A DNA stretch of 6,267 bases. Origin: Candidatus Eiseniibacteriota bacterium (GTDB lineage: Bacteria; Joyebacterota; Joyebacteria; Joyebacterales; Joyebacteraceae). The stretch is from positions 1-6,267 of the forward strand of contig JAUWRQ010000071.1 of assembly GCA_030610515.1 (NCBI GenBank). The letters are read 5' to 3'. Shown here one piece after another: positions 1 to 6,267 of the stretch. The position numbers and the translations under genes were made by a program. The notes beneath the pieces were generated by a model. It saw only the letters and a program-made list of their open reading frames with translations. It was not told the origin of the DNA and did not search any database. Each line of letters begins with the position of its first letter. The first letter of the stretch is position 1.

Positions 1-185
1 CCGTCGTCAACGAGGCTCTCTGCAAGGGATGCGGGACGTGCGCGGTGGTCTGTCCGAGCGGGGCGATTTCGATCAGGCACTTTACCGATGAGATGATTGA
101 GACGATGGTCGAGGCCTACCTGAGGCCGACAGAGGAGCAGGGCAGAAAATCCTGGCCGGGGGGGGACGTTGGCGAGCGCGGGTAG
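1..185 (+). CDS. C-terminal end of an HdrA-like protein (5' end outside window)
   Basis: The reading frame enters the window from upstream (first full codon at 3) and ends at TAG 183-185, leaving 60 residues. A CKGCGTCAVVCP motif (Cys at fragment residues 7, 10, 13, 17) is a classic [4Fe-4S] ferredoxin motif, followed by SGAISIRHFTDEMIETMVEA. This closely parallels the last ferredoxin segment of the complete HdrA at 2011-4443 ([16 protein letters not shown]...[15 protein letters not shown]), so I call it the tail of a second, paralogous HdrA. The family role is FAD-dependent electron bifurcation, with the C-terminal clusters carrying electrons to or from ferredoxin. The last ~15 residues after EEQGRKSWPGG look non-conserved. 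The 3' end overlaps the following mvhD by 17 bases, and a G8 run lies in the final codons, so the true C-terminus may be different if the reading frame shifts there. Identity as HdrA is fairly sure; full length and any selenocysteine cannot be judged from here. Confidence 0.8.
   Translation, partial: VVNEALCKGCGTCAVVCPSGAISIRHFTDEMIETMVEAYLRPTEEQGRKSWPGGDVGERG
158..165 (+). other. Run of eight G at the hdrA-mvhD frame junction
   Basis: Eight consecutive G lie just before the TTG start of mvhD and just inside the end of the upstream hdrA frame. Moving from the hdrA frame to the mvhD frame needs a net +1 shift (equivalently one G fewer). The result would be a single HdrA-linker-MvhD polypeptide like the fused protein at 2011-4443. 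The run may be a slippage site, a sequencing or assembly length error, or a purine-rich ribosome-binding stretch for the TTG start. The sequence alone does not decide between these. Confidence 0.5.
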
Positions 186-774
186 CGCGGAGAGCGCGGC
201 AGGGAAGAGCGCCGCAGGTGAGAGCGCGGCAGGGAAGAGCGCCGCAGGTGAGAGCGCTGCGGGGAAGGGCGTGGGGGCGGCCGTCGGCAAGCGCGAGGGT
301 GGTGCGAGCGCCGCCGGCGCGTTCGAGCCGAGGGTCGTCGCGTTCGCCTGCAACTGGTGCAGCTACCCGGCGGCGGATGCGGCCGGCATCAACAAGATGC
401 AGTACCCCCCGAACGCACGGATTATCAGGGTCATGTGCGCGGGGCGCATTCACCCGGCGTTCGTTCTCAAGGCGCTCGAGCTGGGTGCCGACGGTGTTCT
501 CGTGTCGGGCTGCCACTTCGCCGACTGCCACTACCTCTTCGGTGCCAAGCGGGCTTCGGAGCAGTTCGAGAAGACGGCCAAGCTCGTTCATCTCCTCGGA
601 CTCGAGCCCGAACGAGTCAGGTTCGAGATGATCTCGGCGGCTGAAGCGCCGAAGTTCGTGCGCGTGATGCATGAGTTCGTGGACGACCTCCGAAAGCTGG
701 GACCGACGCCGCTGGATGGTGCAGAGCAAGGCGAACTCGAGGTGCCCGGCGCCGTCGGAGACGAGCACACGTAG
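169..774 (+). CDS. mvhD: MvhD-like [2Fe-2S] electron-transfer subunit with repeat linker
   Basis: This is an MvhD/FlpD-family iron-sulfur protein, 201 residues from TTG 169. In methanogens MvhD carries electrons from a hydrogenase or formate dehydrogenase to HdrA. The conserved cysteines are all present: CNWCSY (C61, C64), MCAGR (C90) and SGCHFADCHY (C115, C120), in the same order as in the MvhD domain fused to the downstream HdrA. Residues 1-52 are unusual: a Ser/Ala/Gly/Lys/Glu low-complexity stretch from a DNA tandem repeat, which looks like an interdomain linker and not a normal MvhD start. The conserved domain begins near FEPRVVAFACNW. The only in-frame starts are TTG 169, after a G-rich stretch, and GTG 271, after GGGGAAGGG; no ATG lies before the domain. 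TTG 169 overlaps the upstream hdrA end by 17 bases, so the domain may really be the C-terminus of that HdrA. The function of the conserved domain is well supported; the start is not. Confidence 0.82.
   Translation: MASAGSAESAAGKSAAGESAAGKSAAGESAAGKGVGAAVGKREGGASAAGAFEPRVVAFACNWCSYPAADAAGINKMQYPPNARIIRVMCAGRIHPAFVLKALELGADGVLVSGCHFADCHYLFGAKRASEQFEKTAKLVHLLGLEPERVRFEMISAAEAPKFVRVMHEFVDDLRKLGPTPLDGAEQGELEVPGAVGDEHT
190..264 (+). repeat. 30-bp tandem repeat encoding an Ala/Gly/Ser linker
   Basis: Two identical 30-bp units lie at 190-219 and 220-249, and a degenerate partial third unit begins at 250. Each unit is two diverged 15-bp halves (gagagcgcggcaggg and aagagcgccgcaggt) encoding the pentapeptides ESAAG and KSAAG. 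The protein reads ESAAGKSAAG twice and then ESAAGKG. Charge alternates Glu/Lys on a small-residue background, which suits a flexible spacer between folded modules. Exact identity of the two 30-mers points to recent duplication, and copy number may vary between strains. Confidence 0.93.
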
Positions 775-821
775 GGTCGGCATACGGAGCAGACGGAACG
801 ACGGGAGACACGCTTAGGACC

Positions 822-1994
822 ATGGCCACTTCGGAACTCGATCTCCTGAAGGAACTTGGGGACGCGATCAGAGAGTCGCGCGCGCGGTTCTGCTACGAAT
901 GCGGGAAGTGCACGGGCGTATGTCCGGTCGCGAGGTACGACAACGGGTTCTCTCCGAGGTCTCTCCTGGTCCGCGCCGTGCGCGGAGAGGGAGAGAGGCT
1001 TGTGGACGACGTGAACGTCTGGTCGTGTCTGACGTGCAAGTTGTGCGACACGCGGTGCCCGGCGGGCATCGACTACGGGATCCTCACGAAGGCCGTGCGG
1101 GCCGTCGTGAGGCGTGAGGGTGGGGAGGGGACCTGCACGCACGGGGGGGCCGTTCAGTCACTCACGAAGATCATGACCGCACGCAAGCTCAAGCAGGACC
1201 GCCTGGAATGGGTCGACGGTTCGATGAAGACGAAGAAGTCGGGTGACACCGTCTTCTTCGTCGGTTGCGCTCCGTATTTCGAGGTGCTTTTCGAGGAGAC
1301 CGGTGCTTCTCCGCTCGACGCAGCGCGAGGGGCGGTCAGGCTCCTGAACGCGGCGGGCGTCACCCCGGTGCTCCTTCCGAACGAGCGCTGCTGCGGGCAT
1401 GACCTCCTGTGGAACGGCGACGTCGAGAACTTCCGGATGCTCGCGCGGCAGAATCTCGCCATGCTCGAGGAGTCCGGCGCCAAGCGCGTGATCGTTGCGT
1501 GCCCCGAGGGCTACGCGACACTGAGAAACGACTACCCGGCGCACTTCGGCGAGCTTCCGTTCGAGGTCATCCATCTGACGGAGTTTCTCGCCGAGGCGAT
1601 CGAAGGCGGCGAACTGGAATTCGGGGGCGCTGCCGAAGAGACGGTCGTCACGTATCAGGACCCATGCAGGTTGGGACGCCACATGGGCATCTACGACGCG
1701 CCGAGGCGCGTCATCGAAGCACTCCCCGGCGTCACGCTCGTCGAGATGCCGCGATCGCGCGAGCGAGGCATCTGCTGCGGAGTCGGTGGATTCCAGAACT
1801 GTACATCATTCAGCAAGATGATCCAGGCCGCGCGCCTTCGCGAGGCGAAGGCGACGGGCGCGGACGCGCTCGTCACGGCCTGTCCGAAGTGTGAGATCCA
1901 TCTCGGATGCGCTCTGAGCGATCCGGCGCTCTCGGATGAGCTCGGGCTGCGTATCGTGGACGTCGCGGTCTTGGCCGCGTCGCGTCTCGCGTAG
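822..1994 (+). CDS. HdrC-HdrB fusion (HdrD-like CCG-domain Fe-S protein)
   Basis: This 390-residue protein combines the HdrC and HdrB modules, as in HdrD-type proteins. Residues 24-35 ([12 protein letters not shown]) and 69-80 ([12 protein letters not shown]) are two CxxCxxCxxxCP motifs for the [4Fe-4S] clusters of the HdrC part. Two CCG domains follow. The first has C149, CCG at 190-192 and C227; the second has C282, CCG at 318-320 and the CPKC pair C354/C357. In HdrB these domains hold the noncubane [4Fe-4S] clusters that reduce the disulfide substrate. The first domain has CPEGY at 227-231 where the canonical motif is CPxC, so one cysteine is replaced by Gly230; the second is complete. The start is ATG 822 with a weak AGGA at 816-819. 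It follows mvhD by 47 bases and precedes the HdrA fusion by 16, so it is probably co-transcribed. No membrane segment is seen, so it is likely cytoplasmic. The substrate (a heterodisulfide, another disulfide or another acceptor) cannot be told. Confidence 0.88.
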   Translation: MATSELDLLKELGDAIRESRARFCYECGKCTGVCPVARYDNGFSPRSLLVRAVRGEGERLVDDVNVWSCLTCKLCDTRCPAGIDYGILTKAVRAVVRREGGEGTCTHGGAVQSLTKIMTARKLKQDRLEWVDGSMKTKKSGDTVFFVGCAPYFEVLFEETGASPLDAARGAVRLLNAAGVTPVLLPNERCCGHDLLWNGDVENFRMLARQNLAMLEESGAKRVIVACPEGYATLRNDYPAHFGELPFEVIHLTEFLAEAIEGGELEFGGAAEETVVTYQDPCRLGRHMGIYDAPRRVIEALPGVTLVEMPRSRERGICCGVGGFQNCTSFSKMIQAARLREAKATGADALVTACPKCEIHLGCALSDPALSDELGLRIVDVAVLAASRLA

Positions 1995-1999
1995 TGAAC

Positions 2000-2004
2000 G
2001 GAGG
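2000..2004 (+). promoter_or_regulatory. Shine-Dalgarno site fixing the HdrA-MvhD start
   Basis: GGAGG lies six bases before ATG 2011, inside the 16-base gap after the hdrCB stop (TAG 1992-1994). This supports ATG 2011 over the longer same-frame extension that would begin at 1936 inside hdrCB. The start gives the expected HdrA N-terminus, with [14 protein letters not shown] following shortly. Confidence 0.85.
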
Positions 2005-2010
2005 AGGGTG

Positions 2011-4443
2011 ATGGCAGCAAGGGATGACGGCAACGGGACGCTCCGGGTAGGCGTGTTCGTCTGCCAGTGCGGCCTGAACATCGCCGGGACCGTGGACTGC
2101 GCTGCGGTCGCAGAATTCGCTGAGACTCTGGATGACGTGGCCATTGTCTACAACAACAAGTACACGTGTTCCGAGCCCGGGCAGCTCGAGATCAGGAAGG
2201 CCATTGCGGAGCACGCCCTGAACCGCGTCGTCGTGGCATCGTGCTCGCCGCGGATGCACGAGCCCACGTTCAGGGCGGCCGTCGAGGAGGCGGGACTCAA
2301 TCCCTACCTCCTGGAGATGGCCAACCTCCGCGAGCACTGCAGCTGGGTGCACATGGGGGAGCCCGACGCCGCAACGGAGAAGGCCAAGGACCTCGTCAAG
2401 ATGGCCGTCGCCAGAGCCCGCGCGCTGCAGGCTCAGAAGGAGATGGTCGTCCCCATCACACAGCAGGCCCTCGTCGTCGGAGGAGGCATAGCCGGAATCC
2501 AGGCCTCGCTCGACCTCGCCGACGCCGGATATCAGGTCTACCTGGTCGAGAAGGAGCCCTCCATCGGTGGGATCATGGCGCAGATCGACAAGACCTATCC
2601 CACCATGGACTGTTCCATATGAATTCTCGGGCCTAAGATGGCGGATGTCGGTCGGCATCCGAGAATCGAGCTCTTGGCATACAGCGAAATCGAGAACGTG
2701 ACCGGGTACGTGGGCAGCTTCACGGTCACGGTCCGCAAGAAGGCGCGGTACGTGGACGTGGGCGAGTGCACGGCGTGTGGGGATTGCGAAGACGTCTGTC
2801 CGGTGACCAGCCCCGACGAATTCGAGATCGGCCTTTCGACGAGGAAGGCCATCTACCAGCCGTTCCCTCAGGCCGTGCCCTCGGCGTACGTGCTGAACAT
2901 CGACGAGTGCCTTGGCAACAACCCCATCGCATGCGGCAAGTGCCTCGAGGCGTGTGACAAGGAGTGCATTAACTACGACGACGAGGACGAGCTCATCGAC
3001 TTCGAGGTCGGGACGATCATCGTCTGCGTCGGCATGGACGTGTACGACCCGACGGCCCTGGATGAGTTCGGCTACACCAGGTACGAAAACGTCATCACGT
3101 CGATGGAATTCGAGCGCCTCATCAATTCGGGCGGCCCGACCGAAGGGCACCTCGTCAAGCTCACCGACGGCACGCAGCCGAAGACCGTGGCGTTCATTCA
3201 GTGCGTCGGGTCGAGGGACGAGAGCAGAGGCAACCCGTACTGCAGCAATTTCTGCTGTATGAACACCGTGAAGGATTGCCTGCTCATCAAGGACCACTAC
3301 CCGGACATCGACATCAAGGTCTTCTACATCGACATTCGCGCCTTCGGGAAAGGGTTCGAGGACCTCTTCCAGCGAAGCAAGGACGCGGGCACCGTCTACA
3401 TACGAGGCATCCCCGGTGAGATCGAGGAGGACCCCGACACCGGCGGCTTGAGGCTCTACGTCGAGAACACGACCGACGGCGGGGTCGAGCGCCACGACGT
3501 CGACATGGTGGTGCTCTCGATCGGCGCCATCCCGAGGCGCGACAGCGATGTCATCCAGCGGCTCCTGACACTCCAGCGAAGCCAGGACGGCTTCTTCCTC
3601 GAGGCGCATCCCAAACTCAAGCCCGTCGACGCCGCCACGCAGGGCGTTTTCTTCGCTGGCTGCGCGGAGAGCCCGAAGGACATCAAGGACTCCGTTACGC
3701 AGGCGAGCGCCGCTGTCGCGCGCGCGAACAGGCTCATGATGCAGGGCAAGGTGAGCGTGGAGGCCATTACCTCCACGGTCATTCCCGAACTCTGCAAGTC
3801 TTGCGGACTCTGCGTCAAGGTCTGCCCGTACCACGCCATCTCGTGCGACACGAAGGCCAAGGCGCCGGCCGTCGTCGTGGAGGCCGCGTGCTCGGGCTGC
3901 GGTGCTTGCAGTGCCGAGTGTCCGTTCGGCGCGATCGTCATGAAGCACTTCACCGACGGTCAGATCGAGGCTCAGATCGACGCACTGCTCGAACACGACG
4001 CGCATGACAAGGTGCTCGCGTTCGCCTGCAACTGGTGTTCGTATTCAGGTGGGGACCTTGCGGGGACGAACAGATTCCAGTACCCTGCCAACGTGCGGCT
4101 CATACGGACGATGTGCTCCGGCCGCGTCGACAAGAAATTCGTCCTTCGCGCGTTCGCGATGGGCGCGCCAATCGTGCTCGTGTCCGGCTGCCACTTCACG
4201 GACTGCCACTACATCAACGCGGTGCGCTGGACGCAGCGAAGGGTCGAGAAGCTCTGGGACGAGCTCGAGAAGAAGGGCATCCGCCCCGAGCGACTGCAGC
4301 TCGAGTGGATATCGGCGGCCGAGGGCCAGAGATTCGCGACCGTCATGCGGGCGGTGGAGGATCTCAGGCGGAAGGTCACCGCGAAGGAGATCGAGCATAC
4401 GAGGAAGGTCCTCGCGGACGTCCTGGCGCCGGTCGAGGTGTGA
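2011..4443 (+). CDS. hdrA: HdrA-MvhD fusion, selenoprotein with Sec204 encoded by TGA
   Basis: This is one 810-residue reading frame, interrupted only by TGA at 2620-2622 (codon 204), which I read as selenocysteine. HdrA is the FAD subunit that bifurcates electrons between ferredoxin and the HdrBC acceptor. In order: an N-terminal domain with VCQCGLNI (C18, C20), C53 and C78; the FAD motif VVGGGIAGI (155-163); TMDCSI-U-ILGPKM (199-210); inserted ferredoxin cysteines C253, C256, C259, C263 and C300, C308, C311, C315; the HdrA motif C398-x12-C411-x3-C415-C416; two C-terminal [4Fe-4S] motifs (C595/598/601/605 and C627/630/633/637); and an MvhD domain with C673, C676, C702, C727 and C732. The usual residue at 204 is Cys, and Sec is known there in some methanogen HdrA proteins. 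The second half has an ATG at 2638 but no Shine-Dalgarno site before it, and the frame is unchanged across the TGA, which argues against two genes or decay. It ends at TGA 4441-4443. Separate-MvhD homologues make the fusion notable. Confidence 0.88.
2620..2666 (+). promoter_or_regulatory. Probable bacterial SECIS: UGA plus downstream stem-loop
   Basis: The TGA (2620-2622) is followed at once by an inverted repeat: attctcgg at 2623-2630 is the exact reverse complement of ccgagaat at 2659-2666. Inside it, ggatg (2643-2647) pairs with catcc (2656-2660), extended by a U-G wobble and a C-G pair and closed by a GGUC loop at 2650-2653. If the inner stem forms in full, the outer stem keeps six pairs, attctc with gagaat. 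The apical GGUC loop with a weakly paired U below it recalls the E. coli formate dehydrogenase SECIS, where a GGUC loop and a bulged U are read by SelB. The loop starts 28 bases after the UGA, farther than in E. coli fdhF but within the range I expect for bacterial SECIS. It lies in the coding sequence, so it also codes for the residues after Sec204. Confidence 0.78.
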
Positions 4444-4450
4444 GCTTGGT

Positions 4451-4508
4451 GGCACCGTGCTCGGGGCGTCGATGCGAGGGTGCCGACGGCACAGATCGTG
4501 GTGGTGCC
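4451..4508 (+). other. Short inverted repeats in the spacer after HdrA-MvhD
   Basis: The 100-base gap between the HdrA-MvhD stop (4443) and the zinc-ribbon start (4544) holds ggcacc at 4451-4456, whose reverse complement ggtgcc occurs at 4479-4484 and again at 4503-4508. A small perfect hairpin, gtgcc-gac-ggcac, lies at 4480-4492. The copies compete for pairing, and no T-run follows, so a standard intrinsic terminator is not supported. It may attenuate or protect mRNA, or be incidental in high-GC sequence. I see no clear promoter here. Confidence 0.3.
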
Positions 4509-4543
4509 CGCGTGATGGCACTGAACCTGTGGAGCGTTGACCG

Positions 4544-4678
4544 ATGGCCGAGCAAGCCGAATTCAAGTGCCTGCGTTGCGGCGCCGAGTTCCTCCTGCCC
4601 TACACTCCTGGGGTGACGGAGGAGCGGACGTGCCCCTCTTGCTCCAGTAACAGCGTCAGGCGAAAGAAAGACAAGTAG
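4544..4678 (+). CDS. 44-residue zinc-ribbon protein
   Basis: A short protein, MAEQAEFKCLRCGAEF followed by PYTPGVTEERTCPSCSSNSV and a basic end (RRKKDK). Two CxxC knuckles (C9/C12 and C30/C33) separated by 17 residues form a typical zinc ribbon. The start is ATG 4544 with GGAG at 4531-4534 nine bases upstream; the stop is TAG 4676-4678. It is too small to name a function. Such ribbons bind zinc and often act in nucleic-acid or protein contacts, but here only the metal site is visible. The 31-base gap to the next gene suggests co-expression with the nucleotidyltransferase-like gene more than with the Hdr cluster, from which it is separated by about 100 bases. The basic tail could contact nucleic acid, which is a guess. 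Confidence 0.72.
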   Translation: MAEQAEFKCLRCGAEFLLPYTPGVTEERTCPSCSSNSVRRKKDK

Positions 4679-4709
4679 CTCACCGCGTCGCACTCTCCGG
4701 AGACAGAGC

Positions 4710-6267
4710 ATGCGCAAGCCCTTCGTCATTCTTGGAGACGAGACCAGGACGCTTGCGAACCACCACGTGCGCTACCTGGACGCGGCCCGCCTGCACCACG
4801 AATCCCTCGTCGAGAAGCTGGAGGCCAAGGGTCTCTACGACCGCGCGCACCTCTGGCAGCTTGCGGGCGAGCCCGCCGCGGAGTTCGCCGTCGTCGCGCA
4901 GGCCGCCGACACGTTCGAGGAGAAGCTCGCCTTCCTCGGCTGCTACTATTGCCTCCAGCTTCTCCGGATGAACCTCGACGCGATCGACGCGCTGCGTCTG
5001 AGCCTCATATCACCCGACACCCGGACCGCCACGGAACGTGAGTTCATGCTCGAGATGGGCGCGGGATTCCGGGCCCTCTCCGGCGCGTACATGGAGAAAC
5101 TCCTCACGCTCTTCATCGCGGGCAGGAAGACACCCCGGTACGTTCTCATCGGCGTCGGGACCCGCGCGGACCAGGATGACATCGACATCGGTGTAATCGA
5201 CGATGGGAGCGGCGGGCGCGCGGTGCTCGATGAAGCCATCGCCCGGATGAACGGCCAGATGCTCAGGTACGCCACGAGTCTCCACTTCTATCTGTCGGAG
5301 CACGTCGGTGAGAAGAGCTACAGTGCGGCGATCTCCGAGTACAGGAGCACGCTCGACCACGGCGTCCAGGATTTCGTCATCGTGAACGAGCTCGTGGGTA
5401 GTGCCCCCATCCTGGGCGATGGGGCGCTCTTCGCGGAGTTCCAGAGCGCCGTCGTCGCTCGCTACTACCACCGCCCCGGCGAGGACCCGAAGTGGCACGT
5501 CGGCTACCTGCGCGGCCTCCTCGGCGAGATCGAGTCGCTCATCAGCCGCCCCCGGGGGAGAGACCACATCCATCCCAAGGACGACGCCCTGCGCATGACG
5601 AAGGGGCTCCTCGCCGTGCTGCGGACGATCCACGGAGTTACGGAGGTCAACGCGTGGAGAATCGTAGATTCGCTCAAGAGGATCTCGCCTCAGGATGAGT
5701 GGCTCTACGACGACCTCGAGCGATCGTTGAGTTTCTTCGAGGTGTTCCGCTACGTCTATCAGCTCCTCGTGGTTCAGGACGAGGAGATCTATCTCGACGA
5801 CGACGTCATGCAGGCGAACCTCGCGCGCGTCGGGGAGGTCATGGGCTATCGCACCGTCGGTCTCATTGGGCCGGAGACACAGCTCCTCGTCGACTACTAC
5901 GAGCACCTCGAGCGAGTGAGGAAGGTCGTGACCGAGCTCACCGGGCGCTGCACCCGGCACCTCAAGGAGACGACCGTCTTCGCCGACATGTCCGTCCCGG
6001 ACTACCCGGGAAACGTCGCCGTTGACTTCGCGAAACGAAGCGCCTTCTTCCGCGGCACGACGTTCTGGCAGGACATCCTCGAGCTTCTGGAGCAGGACGA
6101 CAGCCGCCTGCTGTGCCGCTACCTGGACGACCTGGGCGAGCTCGAGCCCGGGGCGCGTGCGAAAATCGTGGACGCTCTGAGTGCCTGCGCCGAGTACGCG
6201 CCGGGGACCGTGATGACGCTCATCGTCATCCTGGCCCGGAACCCACGGTGCGAGGGCAGCCTCGAGC
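4710..6267 (+). CDS. GlnD/DUF294-like nucleotidyltransferase, 3' end outside window
   Basis: An open frame of 519 codons runs from ATG 4710 to the window end without a stop. GGAGA at 4699-4703, six bases before the ATG, supports the start. Codon third positions are strongly G/C, as in its neighbours. Residues 145-165 (VLIGVGTRADQDDIDIGVID, with DxD at D157/D159) resemble the nucleotidyltransferase core motif of GlnD and DUF294 proteins. DFVIVNELVGSAPILGDGAL (221-240) resembles the following 'LLDARxLxGDxxLF' strand of GlnD, and HIHPKDDALRMTKGLLAVLR (287-306) sits where GlnD has its 'KxGxGGLRDI' motif. The loop between Arg152 and the DxD is shorter than in GlnD. The N-terminal ~140 residues are helical-looking (KLEAKGLYDRAHLWQLAG), and residues 330-519 are mostly helical with no family I can name. 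The target (a PII-like protein, RNA or small molecule) is unknown. That it is a real gene is nearly certain; the nucleotidyltransferase call is moderate. Confidence 0.62.
   Translation, partial: MRKPFVILGDETRTLANHHVRYLDAARLHHESLVEKLEAKGLYDRAHLWQLAGEPAAEFAVVAQAADTFEEKLAFLGCYYCLQLLRMNLDAIDALRLSLISPDTRTATEREFMLEMGAGFRALSGAYMEKLLTLFIAGRKTPRYVLIGVGTRADQDDIDIGVIDDGSGGRAVLDEAIARMNGQMLRYATSLHFYLSEHVGEKSYSAAISEYRSTLDHGVQDFVIVNELVGSAPILGDGALFAEFQSAVVARYYHRPGEDPKWHVGYLRGLLGEIESLISRPRGRDHIHPKDDALRMTKGLLAVLRTIHGVTEVNAWRIVDSLKRISPQDEWLYDDLERSLSFFEVFRYVYQLLVVQDEEIYLDDDVMQANLARVGEVMGYRTVGLIGPETQLLVDYYEHLERVRKVVTELTGRCTRHLKETTVFADMSVPDYPGNVAVDFAKRSAFFRGTTFWQDILELLEQDDSRLLCRYLDDLGELEPGARAKIVDALSACAEYAPGTVMTLIVILARNPRCEGSLE

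Noticed and set aside
190..264. CRISPR array
   Set aside because: The repeats are contiguous, with no spacers, in phase with a protein linker.
588..1142. Open frame on the - strand spanning the mvhD-hdrCB junction
   Set aside because: The product is compositionally biased and the region is explained by the mvhD end and the two [4Fe-4S] motifs of hdrCB on the + strand.
1873..4005. A 710-codon open frame on the - strand across hdrCB and HdrA
   Set aside because: It is rich in Arg, Asp, Val and Leu with no recognisable motif, as expected opposite high-GC coding sequence. The + strand frames carry complete, conserved Fe-S motifs over the same bases.
2011..4443. HdrA as a pseudogene broken by a nonsense codon, or as two genes
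   Set aside because: There is a single TGA at the known Cys/Sec position, a stem-loop follows at once, the rest of both halves is intact, and there is no Shine-Dalgarno site before ATG 2638.
4451..4508. Intrinsic terminator after HdrA-MvhD
   Set aside because: Short competing inverted repeats are present but no T-tract follows, so they are listed only as inverted repeats.
4035..4616. A + strand frame overlapping the MvhD domain end and the zinc-ribbon start
   Set aside because: It is out of frame with both real genes, Arg/Gly-rich, and has no motif or ribosome-binding site.
5010..5960. A 316-codon open frame on the - strand
   Set aside because: It lies opposite the nucleotidyltransferase-like frame at 4710-6267, which has a Shine-Dalgarno site, good codon usage and motifs. 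The antisense product has none.

Overview
The window is a high-GC stretch in which every gene reads on the + strand. It is dominated by the iron-sulfur machinery of a heterodisulfide-reductase-like (Hdr/Mvh) electron-bifurcation system. It looks like an anaerobic bacterium, not an archaeon. Genes start after Shine-Dalgarno motifs and GC is strongly enriched at third codon positions. The one apparent selenocysteine codon is followed within the ORF by a stem-loop, which is the bacterial SECIS arrangement (archaeal SECIS elements lie in untranslated regions). No marker in the window fixes the phylum.

Layout. 1-185 is the 3' end of an upstream hdrA-like gene, with its last [4Fe-4S] ferredoxin motif. 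It overlaps by 17 bases an mvhD-like gene (169-774) whose N-terminus is a low-complexity Ser/Ala/Gly linker made by a 30-bp tandem repeat. A run of eight G sits at the junction, so the two may be one protein split by a frameshift or slippage site. 822-1994 encodes an HdrC-HdrB fusion (HdrD-like): two [4Fe-4S] motifs followed by two CCG domains. 2011-4443 encodes an 810-residue HdrA-MvhD fusion interrupted only by an in-frame TGA at codon 204. That TGA falls in the conserved 'TMDCxx(C/U)ILxPKM' motif of HdrA, where some methanogen HdrA proteins carry selenocysteine. A stem-loop with a GGUC apical loop follows directly. I read it as a selenoprotein, not as two genes or a pseudogene.

After a roughly 100-bp spacer the content changes. 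4544-4678 is a 44-residue zinc-ribbon protein, and 4710 to the window end is a long open reading frame (519 codons, no stop yet) that resembles a GlnD/DUF294-like nucleotidyltransferase.

Working together (inference): two HdrA flavoprotein modules, each with an MvhD [2Fe-2S] module, surround one HdrCB-type subunit. MvhD would pass electrons from a hydrogenase, formate dehydrogenase or NAD(P)H module to FAD on HdrA, which would split them between ferredoxin and the HdrCB CCG-type clusters. No electron-input enzyme or other partner is visible in the window. The downstream zinc-ribbon and nucleotidyltransferase genes are probably a separate unit or a regulatory appendage.
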